Shown here: positions 1 through 6,309 of the stretch, in pieces | How positions within the stretch are numbered: position 1 is the first letter of the stretch | Layout: each line of letters begins with the position of its first letter | Assembly (NCBI GenBank): GCA_027010005.1 | Contig: JALVCM010000230.1 | Span: 1 to 11,268 of the forward strand | DNA: 11,268 nt | Source of the DNA: Thiohalobacter sp. | GTDB taxonomy: Bacteria; Pseudomonadota; Gammaproteobacteria; DSM-19610 | Direction of reading: 5' to 3' | Notes under the pieces: model-generated | The model's database searches: none | Seen by the model: only the letters and a program-made list of their open reading frames with translations | Told to the model about the DNA's origin: nothing | Program-made: the position numbers and the translations under genes

Positions 1-891
1 GATGCGCCAGAGCAGTTTCAGCCAGCCCAGTGGCAGCAACCGGCCGTTCAGGTCCCTGATCGCCTGGTTGATATCCGGCAGGCCGATAATCATTGCTGCA
101 GGTTCGCCATCGACTTCGGCAATCTGCACAAAGTCATCGTCCAGCAGCAGGGTCATGGCCTTGCCGACTTCCCTGAACTCCGCCTCGGTGAAAGGCACAA
201 ATCCCCAGTTTTCCGACCAGGCGTCGTTGAAAATATGCCGCAGGGTGGCGAGTTCCTCGTCGAGCTTTTTGCGGTTGAGGGGGCGCAGGTGTATACGGCC
301 GGACAGACGTTCCAGCAGGCGTTTTACAGTCGGGGAGAACTGGTAGGTTGGTGGCTGGTGGTAGGCCAGGAGGTCAAGGGCCGGTGCATAGCCGTTGGCT
401 TCTACCTGCGCGCCGTAATAGGGCGGGTTATACCCCATCATGATGCATGGCGGGGTATCGAAACCATCAACCAGCAAGCCGGCCTCCTCGTTGATTGACA
501 GGGTAAACGGCCCTGTGGCGTGCGTCATGTTCTCGTTGATCAACCATGACTCGGCGGCCTGGAACAGCGCGCTGAAAATGGCCGGGTCATCCCTGGCTTC
601 GAGGCTGCCGAAATAGCCGGTGCGCTCTTCAAACCGCTCAAGGAACAGCTGATCGATCTGTGCCGTGATACGGCCAACGGGTCTGTCGTTACGGTAGGCG
701 ACCCAGCCTCGCCAGCGGGCATGTTCAAAAAACGGGTTTTTGTGGCTATAACGCTGTTTCTGCTCGATCAGTAGCGGGGCGACCCAGTTGGGATCGTTGC
801 GGTAGATGGACCAGGGCAGGTGAATGAAGTCCCTGAGCCGGGCCTTGCTGTCCACGCAGCGGACGTCCAGATCATCCTTGTCGGCTTGCAT
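1..891 (-). CDS. GNAT-fold N-acyltransferase, bacterial ceramide synthase-like (C-terminus off window)
   Basis: The reading frame is open for 297 codons from ATG 891-889 to the left edge, so the stop and the C-terminus are not seen. An in-frame stop at 903-901, four codons upstream, fixes the start region; the ribosome site is weak. Visible blocks are LPWSIYRNDPNWVAPLL (about residues 24-40), KNPFFEHA (51-58), GRITAQIDQ (73-81), GPFTLSINEEAGLLVDGFD (127-145), NPPYYG (155-160) and NDAWSENWGFVPF (222-234). From memory these blocks are typical of a proteobacterial GNAT-related family of roughly 370-400 residues. Members are often annotated as N-acetyltransferase. It includes the Caulobacter ceramide synthase, which N-acylates a sphingoid base with an acyl-CoA. 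No signal peptide is seen, so it is probably cytosolic. The divergent acyl-AMP ligase and the nearby SDR reductase support a sphingolipid role, which remains inference; it could acylate another amine. Confidence 0.85.
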   Translation of the reverse strand, partial: MQADKDDLDVRCVDSKARLRDFIHLPWSIYRNDPNWVAPLLIEQKQRYSHKNPFFEHARWRGWVAYRNDRPVGRITAQIDQLFLERFEERTGYFGSLEARDDPAIFSALFQAAESWLINENMTHATGPFTLSINEEAGLLVDGFDTPPCIMMGYNPPYYGAQVEANGYAPALDLLAYHQPPTYQFSPTVKRLLERLSGRIHLRPLNRKKLDEELATLRHIFNDAWSENWGFVPFTEAEFREVGKAMTLLLDDDFVQIAEVDGEPAAMIIGLPDINQAIRDLNGRLLPLGWLKLLWRI

Positions 892-922
892 CGAGCTTCG
901 CTAGTTGGCTGTCGGGGCGCTG

Positions 923-951
923 ATCATACCGGGCCAGCGAGTGTGTCGCTA
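923..951 (-). promoter_or_regulatory. possible activator-dependent promoter of the acyltransferase gene
   Basis: On the minus strand TATGAT (928-923) is a good -10 match, preceded at 17 bp by a poor -35, TAGCGA (951-946). A start about 7 bp downstream would give a leader of roughly 25 nt before ATG 891. The weak -35 would fit activation from the CRP-like site, whose centre lies about 55 bp upstream of that start. That is not one of the standard CRP activation distances, so this is tentative. Confidence 0.25.
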
Positions 952-960
952 CCTGGGGTA

Positions 961-982
961 TAATGTGTTGTGCATCACATTT
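961..982. promoter_or_regulatory. CRP/FNR-family operator (CRP-like palindrome)
   Basis: The 16 bp core reads TGTGT-N6-TCACA, one base from the CRP consensus TGTGA-N6-TCACA. The flanks extend the dyad to AATGTG (962-967) and CACATT (976-981), with a further T at 982 as in the 22 bp consensus. It lies 70 bp upstream of the acyltransferase start and about 380 bp upstream of the ligase start. Control of the acyltransferase by a CRP/Vfr-type regulator is therefore the simpler reading. The dyad is seen directly; the binding protein is inferred. Confidence 0.55.
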
Positions 983-1011
983 TCTTTATGAGCAAGCACT
1001 TATACTTCTGG

Positions 1012-1049
1012 AGCAGAAAATTGACCGCAAAACTGGTCTGAATTTTGCT
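1012..1049. repeat. imperfect inverted repeat / hairpin
   Basis: The left arm (1012-1026) and right arm (1035-1049) pair as AGC, AAAATT and GACC blocks, with a two-base bulge on each side and an 8 nt loop. It is not followed by a T-tract, so it is not a typical terminator. It could be a structured leader element or chance folding of AT-rich DNA. Confidence 0.35.
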
Positions 1050-1126
1050 TAAATAGCAGGCGGTATTTGTTGGGTATGCTAACCCCCGGGTTTACAGGGT
1101 TTTGCGCAAAGTGTTGTATTATTTCT

Positions 1127-1275
1127 GTCGCGAATTGGCGACATTTCTGAAATAAGTCCAACAAGTGCCGAAAAAACGTTGAAAAAGTATTGTGTTTTCT
1201 TCCTATTGTAGGAATAATTCACAACCGGTTGACTGAAGGGTCAAGTGCAGGCGTTGTTGTTGTGAAAAAACAACG
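1127..1275. promoter_or_regulatory. cluster of four short inverted repeats upstream of the acyl-AMP ligase
   Basis: Four dyads occur within 150 bp. GTCGC-N6-GCGAC (1127-1142) has a nearly symmetric AATT centre. TTCCTA-N3-TAGGAA (1200-1214) has perfect arms. TTGAC-N6-GTCAA (1229-1244) also has perfect arms. CGTTGTT-N10-AACAACG (1252-1275) could form a hairpin. Any of them could be an operator. The second overlaps a weak candidate -10 (1204-1209). Short dyads are also expected by chance in such DNA, so none is assigned to a regulator. Confidence 0.3.
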
Positions 1276-1364
1276 TTGCCAGACGGGATGTGTGTTTGCA
1301 CGATTAGTGTGTATGACAAGACACCATCACCTTGCCGGTCGGTAATAACTGAAACTTTTTTGGG

Positions 1365-3191
1365 GTGTTCCTGTCACTGACCGGAACCGTACACAATCCT
1401 CAAACAGGGAAAAGACTTTTGGGCGCTGAATCGACACCAACTTTACACAATCTGCCGTTTCGTGCCGCTGATTTCGCAACCCTGCCCGAAGCACTCGACT
1501 ATGCTGCCAGGGGCGAGACGGGTGCAAACTTCTACACGGGTCGGGGCAAGCTCTATGCGACCATGCCTTACGCCGAGTTGCGGGACGCATCTCGCGTACT
1601 CGCTCGCAAACTGCTTGGCATGGGCCTGCAGAAGGGCGATCGCGTTGCACTGGTGGCCGAAACCAACCCGGATTTTCTGAGATTCTTTTTTGCCTGCCAG
1701 TATGCCGGGCTGATTCCCGTTGCCTTGCCGGCCTCGGTGAATCTTGGCGGGCACACGGTTTATGTCACCCAGTTGCGTGGCCTGCTCGAGAGCAGCATGG
1801 CTTCCGTTGCGATGGCACCGGAAGGTTATGCGTCATTCCTCGAGGAAGCCGGTGACGGCCTGGGCCTGAAACTGATTGGCTCACCTGACGTTTTCGATGC
1901 TTTGCCGGAGGCAGAGATTGAATTCCCGTCTATCCGGCCGGGAGACATTGCCTACATCCAGTACACCTCTGGCAGTACACGCTTCCCGCGTGGTGTTGTC
2001 ATCGAGCAGGGTGCCGTGATGAGCAACCTGGGCGGGATCATCCGTCACGGTGTTTGCATTGGTCCCGGTGACCGTTGTTTCTCCTGGTTGCCGTTCTACC
2101 ACGACATGGGGCTGGTTGGCCTGGTGCTGGTACCGGTTGCTTCACAGATTTCCGTCGATTATCTCGACACGCGCGAATTCGCCATGCGTCCCCGTCAGTG
2201 GCTGAACCTGATGACGCAGACGAAAGCAACCATCTCCTTCGGGCCTCCGTTCGGTTACGAGTTGTGTACCCGTCGTCTGCGCCCGGGCGAGGCAACAAAA
2301 TATGACCTGAGCAACTGGCGTGTTGCGGGGGTTGGTGCGGAAATGATCCGTTCCGAGACACTGACGCGCTTTGCCAAGGCACTGGCACCGGCGGGCTTTG
2401 ACGACAGGGCCTTCCTTGCCTGTTACGGCATGGCCGAGTGTTCGCTGGCAATCAGTTTTGCACCGTTGTTCGAGAAGCATTCAACAGACTGTGTCGATGG
2501 TGATCACCATTCGGATCACCAGGAAGCCTTGCCGATTCATCTCTCCGAGAATCCCGGTCGTGCACGTTGCTTTGTGGACTGCGGGCAGCCGTTACCTGAT
2601 TACGAAGTCGAGATTCGTAATGAAGAAGGCAAGGTATTGTCCGACCGCCTGAGTGGATCGATCTTTGTGCGTGGCCCGAGCGTGATGTCCGGTTATTTCA
2701 ATGCACCGGAAGAAACCGCAGCCTGCCTTTCTGACGACGGCTGGCTGAATACCGGTGACGTGGGTTATCGTGTCAACGGCAACCTGATTATCACAGGCCG
2801 CAAGAAGGACCTGATTATCATCAATGGCCGCAACATCTGGCCGCAGGACCTGGAGTACCTGGCGGAACACCAGCCGGAAATCCGCATTGGTGACGCGCTG
2901 GCGTTCTCTGTACCCGGCCCGGACAATGATGAGATCTGTATACTGGTTGTGCAGTGCCGTGAATCGGATCCCGTCAAGCGAGCAGACCTGGCCGACCGGC
3001 TGAACCGCCTGGTTCACATGGAGCTGGGTATCGATGTGTTTGTCGAGCTGGTGCCGCTGCATACCCTGCCGCGTACCTCGTCTGGCAAGTTATCGCGTTC
3101 CAAGGCACGCCAGAACTTTATTGAGTCTCACGACATCAGTAACCTGGCGGCTGCCTCCGATGAGCCGGAGTTGAAACAGGGTTCGGTCTGA
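1365..3191 (+). CDS. fatty-acyl-AMP ligase / acyl-ACP synthetase-like adenylate-forming enzyme
   Basis: This is a 608-residue ANL-superfamily enzyme that should activate a fatty acid with ATP to acyl-AMP and pass it to an acyl carrier protein or CoA. Motifs are in order: YIQYTSGST (197-205, ATP loop), WLPFYHDMGLVG in the A4 region, YGMAE (354-358), TGD (463-465), GRKKD (478-482, hinge region), and the C-terminal catalytic lysine in SSGK (K575). The RPRQWL...FGYELC segment resembles fatty-acyl-AMP ligases rather than short-chain CoA ligases. No carrier domain is fused and no signal peptide is seen. The start is uncertain. GTG 1365 has no clear ribosome site. In-frame TTG 1419 is preceded at 8 nt by AGGGA and would give about 590 residues; a stop at 1350 bounds the frame. 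By its neighbours, it may be the acyl-ACP synthetase (AasR-type) of ceramide synthesis; the acyl acceptor is unproven. Confidence 0.9.
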   Translation: MFLSLTGTVHNPQTGKRLLGAESTPTLHNLPFRAADFATLPEALDYAARGETGANFYTGRGKLYATMPYAELRDASRVLARKLLGMGLQKGDRVALVAETNPDFLRFFFACQYAGLIPVALPASVNLGGHTVYVTQLRGLLESSMASVAMAPEGYASFLEEAGDGLGLKLIGSPDVFDALPEAEIEFPSIRPGDIAYIQYTSGSTRFPRGVVIEQGAVMSNLGGIIRHGVCIGPGDRCFSWLPFYHDMGLVGLVLVPVASQISVDYLDTREFAMRPRQWLNLMTQTKATISFGPPFGYELCTRRLRPGEATKYDLSNWRVAGVGAEMIRSETLTRFAKALAPAGFDDRAFLACYGMAECSLAISFAPLFEKHSTDCVDGDHHSDHQEALPIHLSENPGRARCFVDCGQPLPDYEVEIRNEEGKVLSDRLSGSIFVRGPSVMSGYFNAPEETAACLSDDGWLNTGDVGYRVNGNLIITGRKKDLIIINGRNIWPQDLEYLAEHQPEIRIGDALAFSVPGPDNDEICILVVQCRESDPVKRADLADRLNRLVHMELGIDVFVELVPLHTLPRTSSGKLSRSKARQNFIESHDISNLAAASDEPELKQGSV

Positions 3192-3214
3192 TCTACGCGT
3201 CATTGCGGCTAATG

Positions 3215-3248
3215 CGTCATTCCGGCGCAGGCCTCCGCCGGCATGACG
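3215..3248. repeat. intergenic inverted repeat (REP-like)
   Basis: Arms at 3215-3227 and 3236-3248 pair at 12 of 13 positions around an 8 nt centre. The left arm is preceded at 3197-3209 by a near-copy of its own first part (GCGTCATTGCGGC against GCGTCATTCCGGC). The words GTCATT, GGCGCAGG and ATGAC recur in the longer inverted repeat at 9552-9633, which suggests one dispersed family. It lies 23 bp after the ligase stop. Confidence 0.6.
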
Positions 3249-3278
3249 GTCGTCGTGATAATCAGAGTTTTGGCAGAA

Positions 3279-3310
3279 AAAATAACCGGCTTCGGCCGGT
3301 TATTTTGTTT
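3279..3310. terminator. intrinsic terminator, usable on both strands
   Basis: A perfect 12 bp stem (3279-3290 with 3295-3306) closes on a TTCG tetraloop. Rightward it is followed by TTTTGTTT; leftward the complementary strand reads TTTTTT. It lies 87 bp beyond the acyl-AMP ligase stop and only 32 bp before the SDR start. It would end the ligase transcript and could also stop leftward antisense transcripts crossing the SDR gene. Confidence 0.85.
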
Positions 3311-3342
3311 CAGGCCCGGAATTTTCTTCAGGACAAAGGCTG

Positions 3343-4284
3343 ATGTCGAAACAGATTGCCATTACCGGTGCCAGTGGCTTTATTGGCCGGAGCCTGTGCC
3401 AGCGGCTGTATGCCGGCGGCTGGCGTGTCCGGTTATTGCTGCGTTCCCCCGCCAGCGATGCACTGTTTGATGGCATCAATGCCGACATTGTTCGTGGTGA
3501 TCTCCATGATGAGGTGGCGCTGTCGCGTTTTGTTGAAGGGGCATACGCTGTTATTCACTGTGCCGGTGTGGTGCGTGGTGCCAGTCAGCAGGATTTCGAC
3601 CGCGTTAATGTAGAAGGTCTGGCCCGGTTGCTGGATGCCATAGAGCGCACCGAAACTTCGCCACGGCTTTTTGTGTTGTCTTCACTTGCCGCGCGTGAAC
3701 CGGGCCTGTCTTTCTACGCGGCCAGCAAGCGCCGCGGGGAACAATTGCTCGAACAACGGGCGGGTGGACTGAACTGGTTTGCGCTGCGCCCACCGGCTGT
3801 GTATGGCCCCGGTGACCGTGAAATGCTGCCGTTGTTTCGTGCCATGGCAAAAGGGTTTGCACCGGTGCCCGGTAAAAAGACCTCGCGATTTTCGATGGTC
3901 TACGTCGAGGACATTGCAGAGCTGGTTGTTGCCTGGCTGGAGCGCGAGACGGTGACACCCGGTATCTATACGTTACACGACGGGCGTGTCGGTGGTTACG
4001 ACTGGTACGATGTCTGTCAGACCGTTTCCGGGATTTGTCAGCGTCCCGTGCGCCCGGTCGAGATACCTCACCTGCTGCTGGATGCCCCTGCCTGGCTGAA
4101 CAGATACCTGTCGCGCTGGCTGGGTTATGCGCCCATGCTGACACCGGAAAAACTGCGTGAACTGCGGCATCCGGACTGGGTGTGTGATAACACCGGGCTG
4201 AGTGAAGTACTTGACTGGCAGCCGCGCATCCAACTCAGGGAAGGCCTGCTGAAAACACCTGGCTGGTCATCGCTCAATCGATAG
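3343..4284 (+). CDS. NAD(P)-dependent epimerase/dehydratase-family reductase (extended SDR, CerR-like)
   Basis: This 313-residue extended short-chain dehydrogenase has the nucleotide-binding motif TGASGFIG (8-15), the SS pair (S113-S114) and the catalytic Y125-x3-K129 (YAASK). The substrate-side block is RPPAVYGPGDREMLPLFRAM. ATG 3343 is supported by AGGA at 3330-3333. There is no transmembrane segment or signal peptide. Family members in this size class include CerR of Caulobacter, which takes part in the ketone-reduction step of ceramide synthesis. Because an acyl-AMP ligase and a ceramide synthase-like acyltransferase sit just upstream, reduction of a 3-oxo-sphinganine-type intermediate is the favoured guess. 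A nucleotide-sugar or other SDR substrate cannot be excluded. A terminator directly before the start means transcription needs read-through or a promoter not recognised here. The 3' end overlaps the convergent FAD oxidase by 11 bp. Confidence 0.88.
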   Translation: MSKQIAITGASGFIGRSLCQRLYAGGWRVRLLLRSPASDALFDGINADIVRGDLHDEVALSRFVEGAYAVIHCAGVVRGASQQDFDRVNVEGLARLLDAIERTETSPRLFVLSSLAAREPGLSFYAASKRRGEQLLEQRAGGLNWFALRPPAVYGPGDREMLPLFRAMAKGFAPVPGKKTSRFSMVYVEDIAELVVAWLERETVTPGIYTLHDGRVGGYDWYDVCQTVSGICQRPVRPVEIPHLLLDAPAWLNRYLSRWLGYAPMLTPEKLRELRHPDWVCDNTGLSEVLDWQPRIQLREGLLKTPGWSSLNR

Positions 4285-5656
4285 CCGGCAGTGCCTTGCC
4301 CGGGTTGAGTATGCCCTTCGGGTCGAACTGCTGCTTGATGGCGTGCATCAGCTGCAGGCTGTCAGCACCAATCTCCCTTGCCACCCAGTCACGTTTCACC
4401 AGGCCGATACCGTGTTCGCCGGACAGCGTGCCGCCCAGTTCGAGCACTGTGCTGAACACATCTTCAAGACAGGCTTCTGCATGTGCCTGTTGCCCGGCAT
4501 CGTCCGGGTCGTAGAGCAGGTTGACGTGCAGGTTGCCATTACCGGCGTGGCCGAAGTTGACAATGTGAATCGCATGCTTTTCTGAAAGCGCAGACAACCT
4601 GTCGACCAGCGCCGGAATACAGGATACCGGCACAACAACGTCTTCATTGATTTTTTTCGGCGCCACGCGCCGCAGGGCAGGTGACAGTGCCTTGCGCACA
4701 TCCCACAGTGCTGCGACCTCAGCGGCACTGTTTGCCTGGTGTACAACCAGGCAGCCGGGTGTTTTGGCACTGCCGGTAACCTGTCCGGCAAGTTCATCGA
4801 CCTGCGAGGCAAGGCCATCGACCTCGATAATCAGTAATGCACCGGTTTCACTGGTCAGGCTTCCCGCCAGTTCACTGCGCACCATATCGATCGCGTTCCC
4901 GTCCATGAATTCCAGTGCGCAGGGCGTGACCGGGCTGGCCATGATGTTGGCGACCGCTTCGGCGGCACTGTGCATGTCACGATACTCTGCGAGCAGGGTA
5001 CGTTTTGCCGGTTGTAAGGGCGTCAGTTTGAGCGTGGCTTCAGTGATAATTCCCAGCGTACCTTCGGAACCGATCAGCAGGCGCGTCAGGTCATAACCGA
5101 CCACGCCCTTTGTGGTGCGAACACCCGTGCGCAAGGTGCGGCCGTCACCGGTAACAACACGAAGCCCCAGGGTGTTGTCGCGTGGTGTTCCATACTTGAC
5201 TGCGCGTGGCCCCGCCGAGTTATAGGCAAGGTTGCCGCCCAGGGTGCAGACGGCGGCACTGGTCGGGTCGGGTGGCCAGAAGAACCCCTGTTCGGCAGCG
5301 GCCTGTTGTACCTGCTGGTTGGTAATCCCGGGTTCGGCCACCATCAGGCGGTTGTCCCGGTCGAGTTCCAGCAGGCGGTTCATCCGGTGCATCGAAATGA
5401 CAATGGATTGTTTGTCCAGCGGTACCGTGGCGCCGGTGGTGCCAGTGCCCTGGCCACGGGCCAGCAACGGGGTGTCATGCGCGTAACAGGCACGCACAAT
5501 ATCGACGACCTGGTCGTGGGTGGTCGGCAGCGCAACCGCCAGGGGTTGCCCCTGCAGCTTGCTGTTATCGTAGCCGTAGGTATGGCAGTCGGCCGGGTCG
5601 GTCAGCAGGCTGTCACCCAGTGAGGCGCGTAGTGCTTCAATAACGTCCTGCGACAT
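4274..5656 (-). CDS. FAD-linked 2-hydroxyacid dehydrogenase (GlcD / D-lactate dehydrogenase class)
   Basis: The 460-residue product has the two-domain layout of the GlcD/LDHD flavoproteins. An N-terminal PCMH-type FAD domain carries RGQGTGTTGA (67-76), PPDPTSAAVCTLGGNLAYNS and GSEGTLGIIT. A C-terminal FAD-oxidase domain carries GHAGNGN (369-375) and SGEHGIG (412-418), whose histidines belong to the active-site region of this family. It should oxidise a D-2-hydroxyacid such as D-lactate or glycolate and pass electrons to a quinone or cytochrome; the substrate cannot be read from sequence. No membrane segment is present. ATG 5656 has GAGG four bases upstream. It begins 31 bp after the dolP stop, so it is probably the last gene of the lpoA-yraN-dolP operon. 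No terminator follows it before the overlapping SDR gene. Confidence 0.93.
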   Translation of the reverse strand: MSQDVIEALRASLGDSLLTDPADCHTYGYDNSKLQGQPLAVALPTTHDQVVDIVRACYAHDTPLLARGQGTGTTGATVPLDKQSIVISMHRMNRLLELDRDNRLMVAEPGITNQQVQQAAAEQGFFWPPDPTSAAVCTLGGNLAYNSAGPRAVKYGTPRDNTLGLRVVTGDGRTLRTGVRTTKGVVGYDLTRLLIGSEGTLGIITEATLKLTPLQPAKRTLLAEYRDMHSAAEAVANIMASPVTPCALEFMDGNAIDMVRSELAGSLTSETGALLIIEVDGLASQVDELAGQVTGSAKTPGCLVVHQANSAAEVAALWDVRKALSPALRRVAPKKINEDVVVPVSCIPALVDRLSALSEKHAIHIVNFGHAGNGNLHVNLLYDPDDAGQQAHAEACLEDVFSTVLELGGTLSGEHGIGLVKRDWVAREIGADSLQLMHAIKQQFDPKGILNPGKALPAID

Positions 5657-5687
5657 ACGCCCTCACACCGGCACCAGGCAAACTGCG

Positions 5688-6275
5688 CTAGTCGAGGTAT
5701 TCAAACAGTTTGACGATACGTTGCACACCCTTGACCTGGCGGGCCTTGTCGGTGGCGGCATCGGCTTCGGCATGGCTCACCAGTCCAAGCAGGTAAACAG
5801 TACCGTTTTCCGTGACAACCTTGATGCGGGTCGGGTCAAAGCCTTTCAGCTTGACGGAAAGCAGGGATGTCTTGACCTTGGTGGTAATCCAGGTGTCGCT
5901 GGAGCGCGTCATCATCGAACTGGGTGCGGCGACCTTTATTTCGTTGTGCACCCGCCGTACTTTTTTGGCGCGGCGCGCAATATCCCCGGCGCGTTCACGC
6001 ATGGCGCCGGTGGGCGCTTCCCCGGACAGTAATACAACACCGTCATAGCTGGTAATGTTGATATGTGCCTGTTTGCTGATTTCCGGGTCCTTGTTCAGGG
6101 CGCTGCGGATGCGCAGCTCGATGGACTGGTCTTCAATGACAGTACCCGCTGTGCGGCGATCGTGTGCCAGCGATGCCGTGGTCGCGGCACCACCAACGAC
6201 CAGTGGTGCACAGGCGTTGAGCAATACGGTTGCAGTCAGTAGTGCTACAGGGGCCAGCCAGCGGTTTTTCATCAT
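5688..6275 (-). CDS. dolP: DolP (YraP), two-BON-domain outer-membrane lipoprotein
   Basis: The 195-residue product begins MMKNRW with a short charged region, a hydrophobic stretch and the lipobox LNAC (C22). Alanine follows the cysteine, which favours the outer membrane. Two BON domains follow, about residues 48-115 and 127-194, each with the pattern of a helix then a V-x-L-x-G strand (VVLLSGEA, TVYLLGLV). E. coli DolP has 191 residues; it supports outer-membrane integrity and division-site processes. The frame is open further upstream to 6332. ATG 6275 is preferred because GGAG lies 6 bases before it and it gives a normal signal peptide. It starts 34 bp after yraN. The E. coli neighbour diaA is missing here. 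Confidence 0.93.
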   Translation of the reverse strand: MMKNRWLAPVALLTATVLLNACAPLVVGGAATTASLAHDRRTAGTVIEDQSIELRIRSALNKDPEISKQAHINITSYDGVVLLSGEAPTGAMRERAGDIARRAKKVRRVHNEIKVAAPSSMMTRSSDTWITTKVKTSLLSVKLKGFDPTRIKVVTENGTVYLLGLVSHAEADAATDKARQVKGVQRIVKLFEYLD

Positions 6276-6281
6276 GTTGTT

Positions 6282-6285
6282 CTCC
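6282..6285 (-). promoter_or_regulatory. ribosome-binding site of dolP (decides the start)
   Basis: GGAG sits 6 nt before ATG 6275 on the minus strand. It favours this start over an upstream in-frame ATG at 6332, which would put about 19 polar residues before the lipoprotein signal. Confidence 0.7.
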
Positions 6286-6309
6286 AGTTTCCTGTATGGG
6301 TCGGTTTGG

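Larger units (their letters stand above)
892..1364. other. divergent intergenic region without convincing genes
   Basis: This 473 bp stretch separates the leftward acyltransferase from the rightward acyl-AMP ligase and is clearly richer in A+T than the genes around it. It holds a CRP-like operator near its left end, an imperfect hairpin at 1012-1049, and a run of short inverted repeats from 1127 to 1275. Two tiny open frames occur on the plus strand (17 codons from ATG 988 and 24 codons from ATG 1076). Neither has a ribosome-binding site, so they are not annotated. No sigma-70 promoter of good quality could be assigned to the rightward gene. The best guess is TTGAAA at 1179-1184 with TATTGT at 1204-1209, at a poor 19 bp spacing. 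The size of the region suggests a long leader or multi-input control for one or both genes. Confidence 0.7.

Noticed and set aside
988..1041. 17-codon open frame starting MSKHLYFW on the plus strand
   Set aside because: No ribosome-binding site (preceded by TTTCTTT), very short, and it ends inside the hairpin at 1012-1049.
1076..1150. 24-codon open frame with CAKCC on the plus strand
   Set aside because: No ribosome-binding site and no family resemblance; frames of this length are expected by chance in a 473 bp gap.
1229..1244. TTGAC-N6-GTCAA considered as an FNR box
   Set aside because: FNR sites have TTGAT-N4-ATCAA; both the half-sites and the spacing differ.
1211..1244. GGAATAA followed by GGTCAA considered as a sigma-E type promoter
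   Set aside because: The spacing of 21 bases is too long compared with the usual 16-17, and the -35 match is partial.
2038..2480. Long open frames on the minus strand inside the acyl-AMP ligase gene
   Set aside because: They are antisense shadows of a gene with clear motifs in every region, and the translations show no domain pattern.
3605..4144. 179-codon minus-strand open frame inside the SDR gene
   Set aside because: Low-complexity, arginine- and proline-rich translation; the plus frame carries all SDR motifs.
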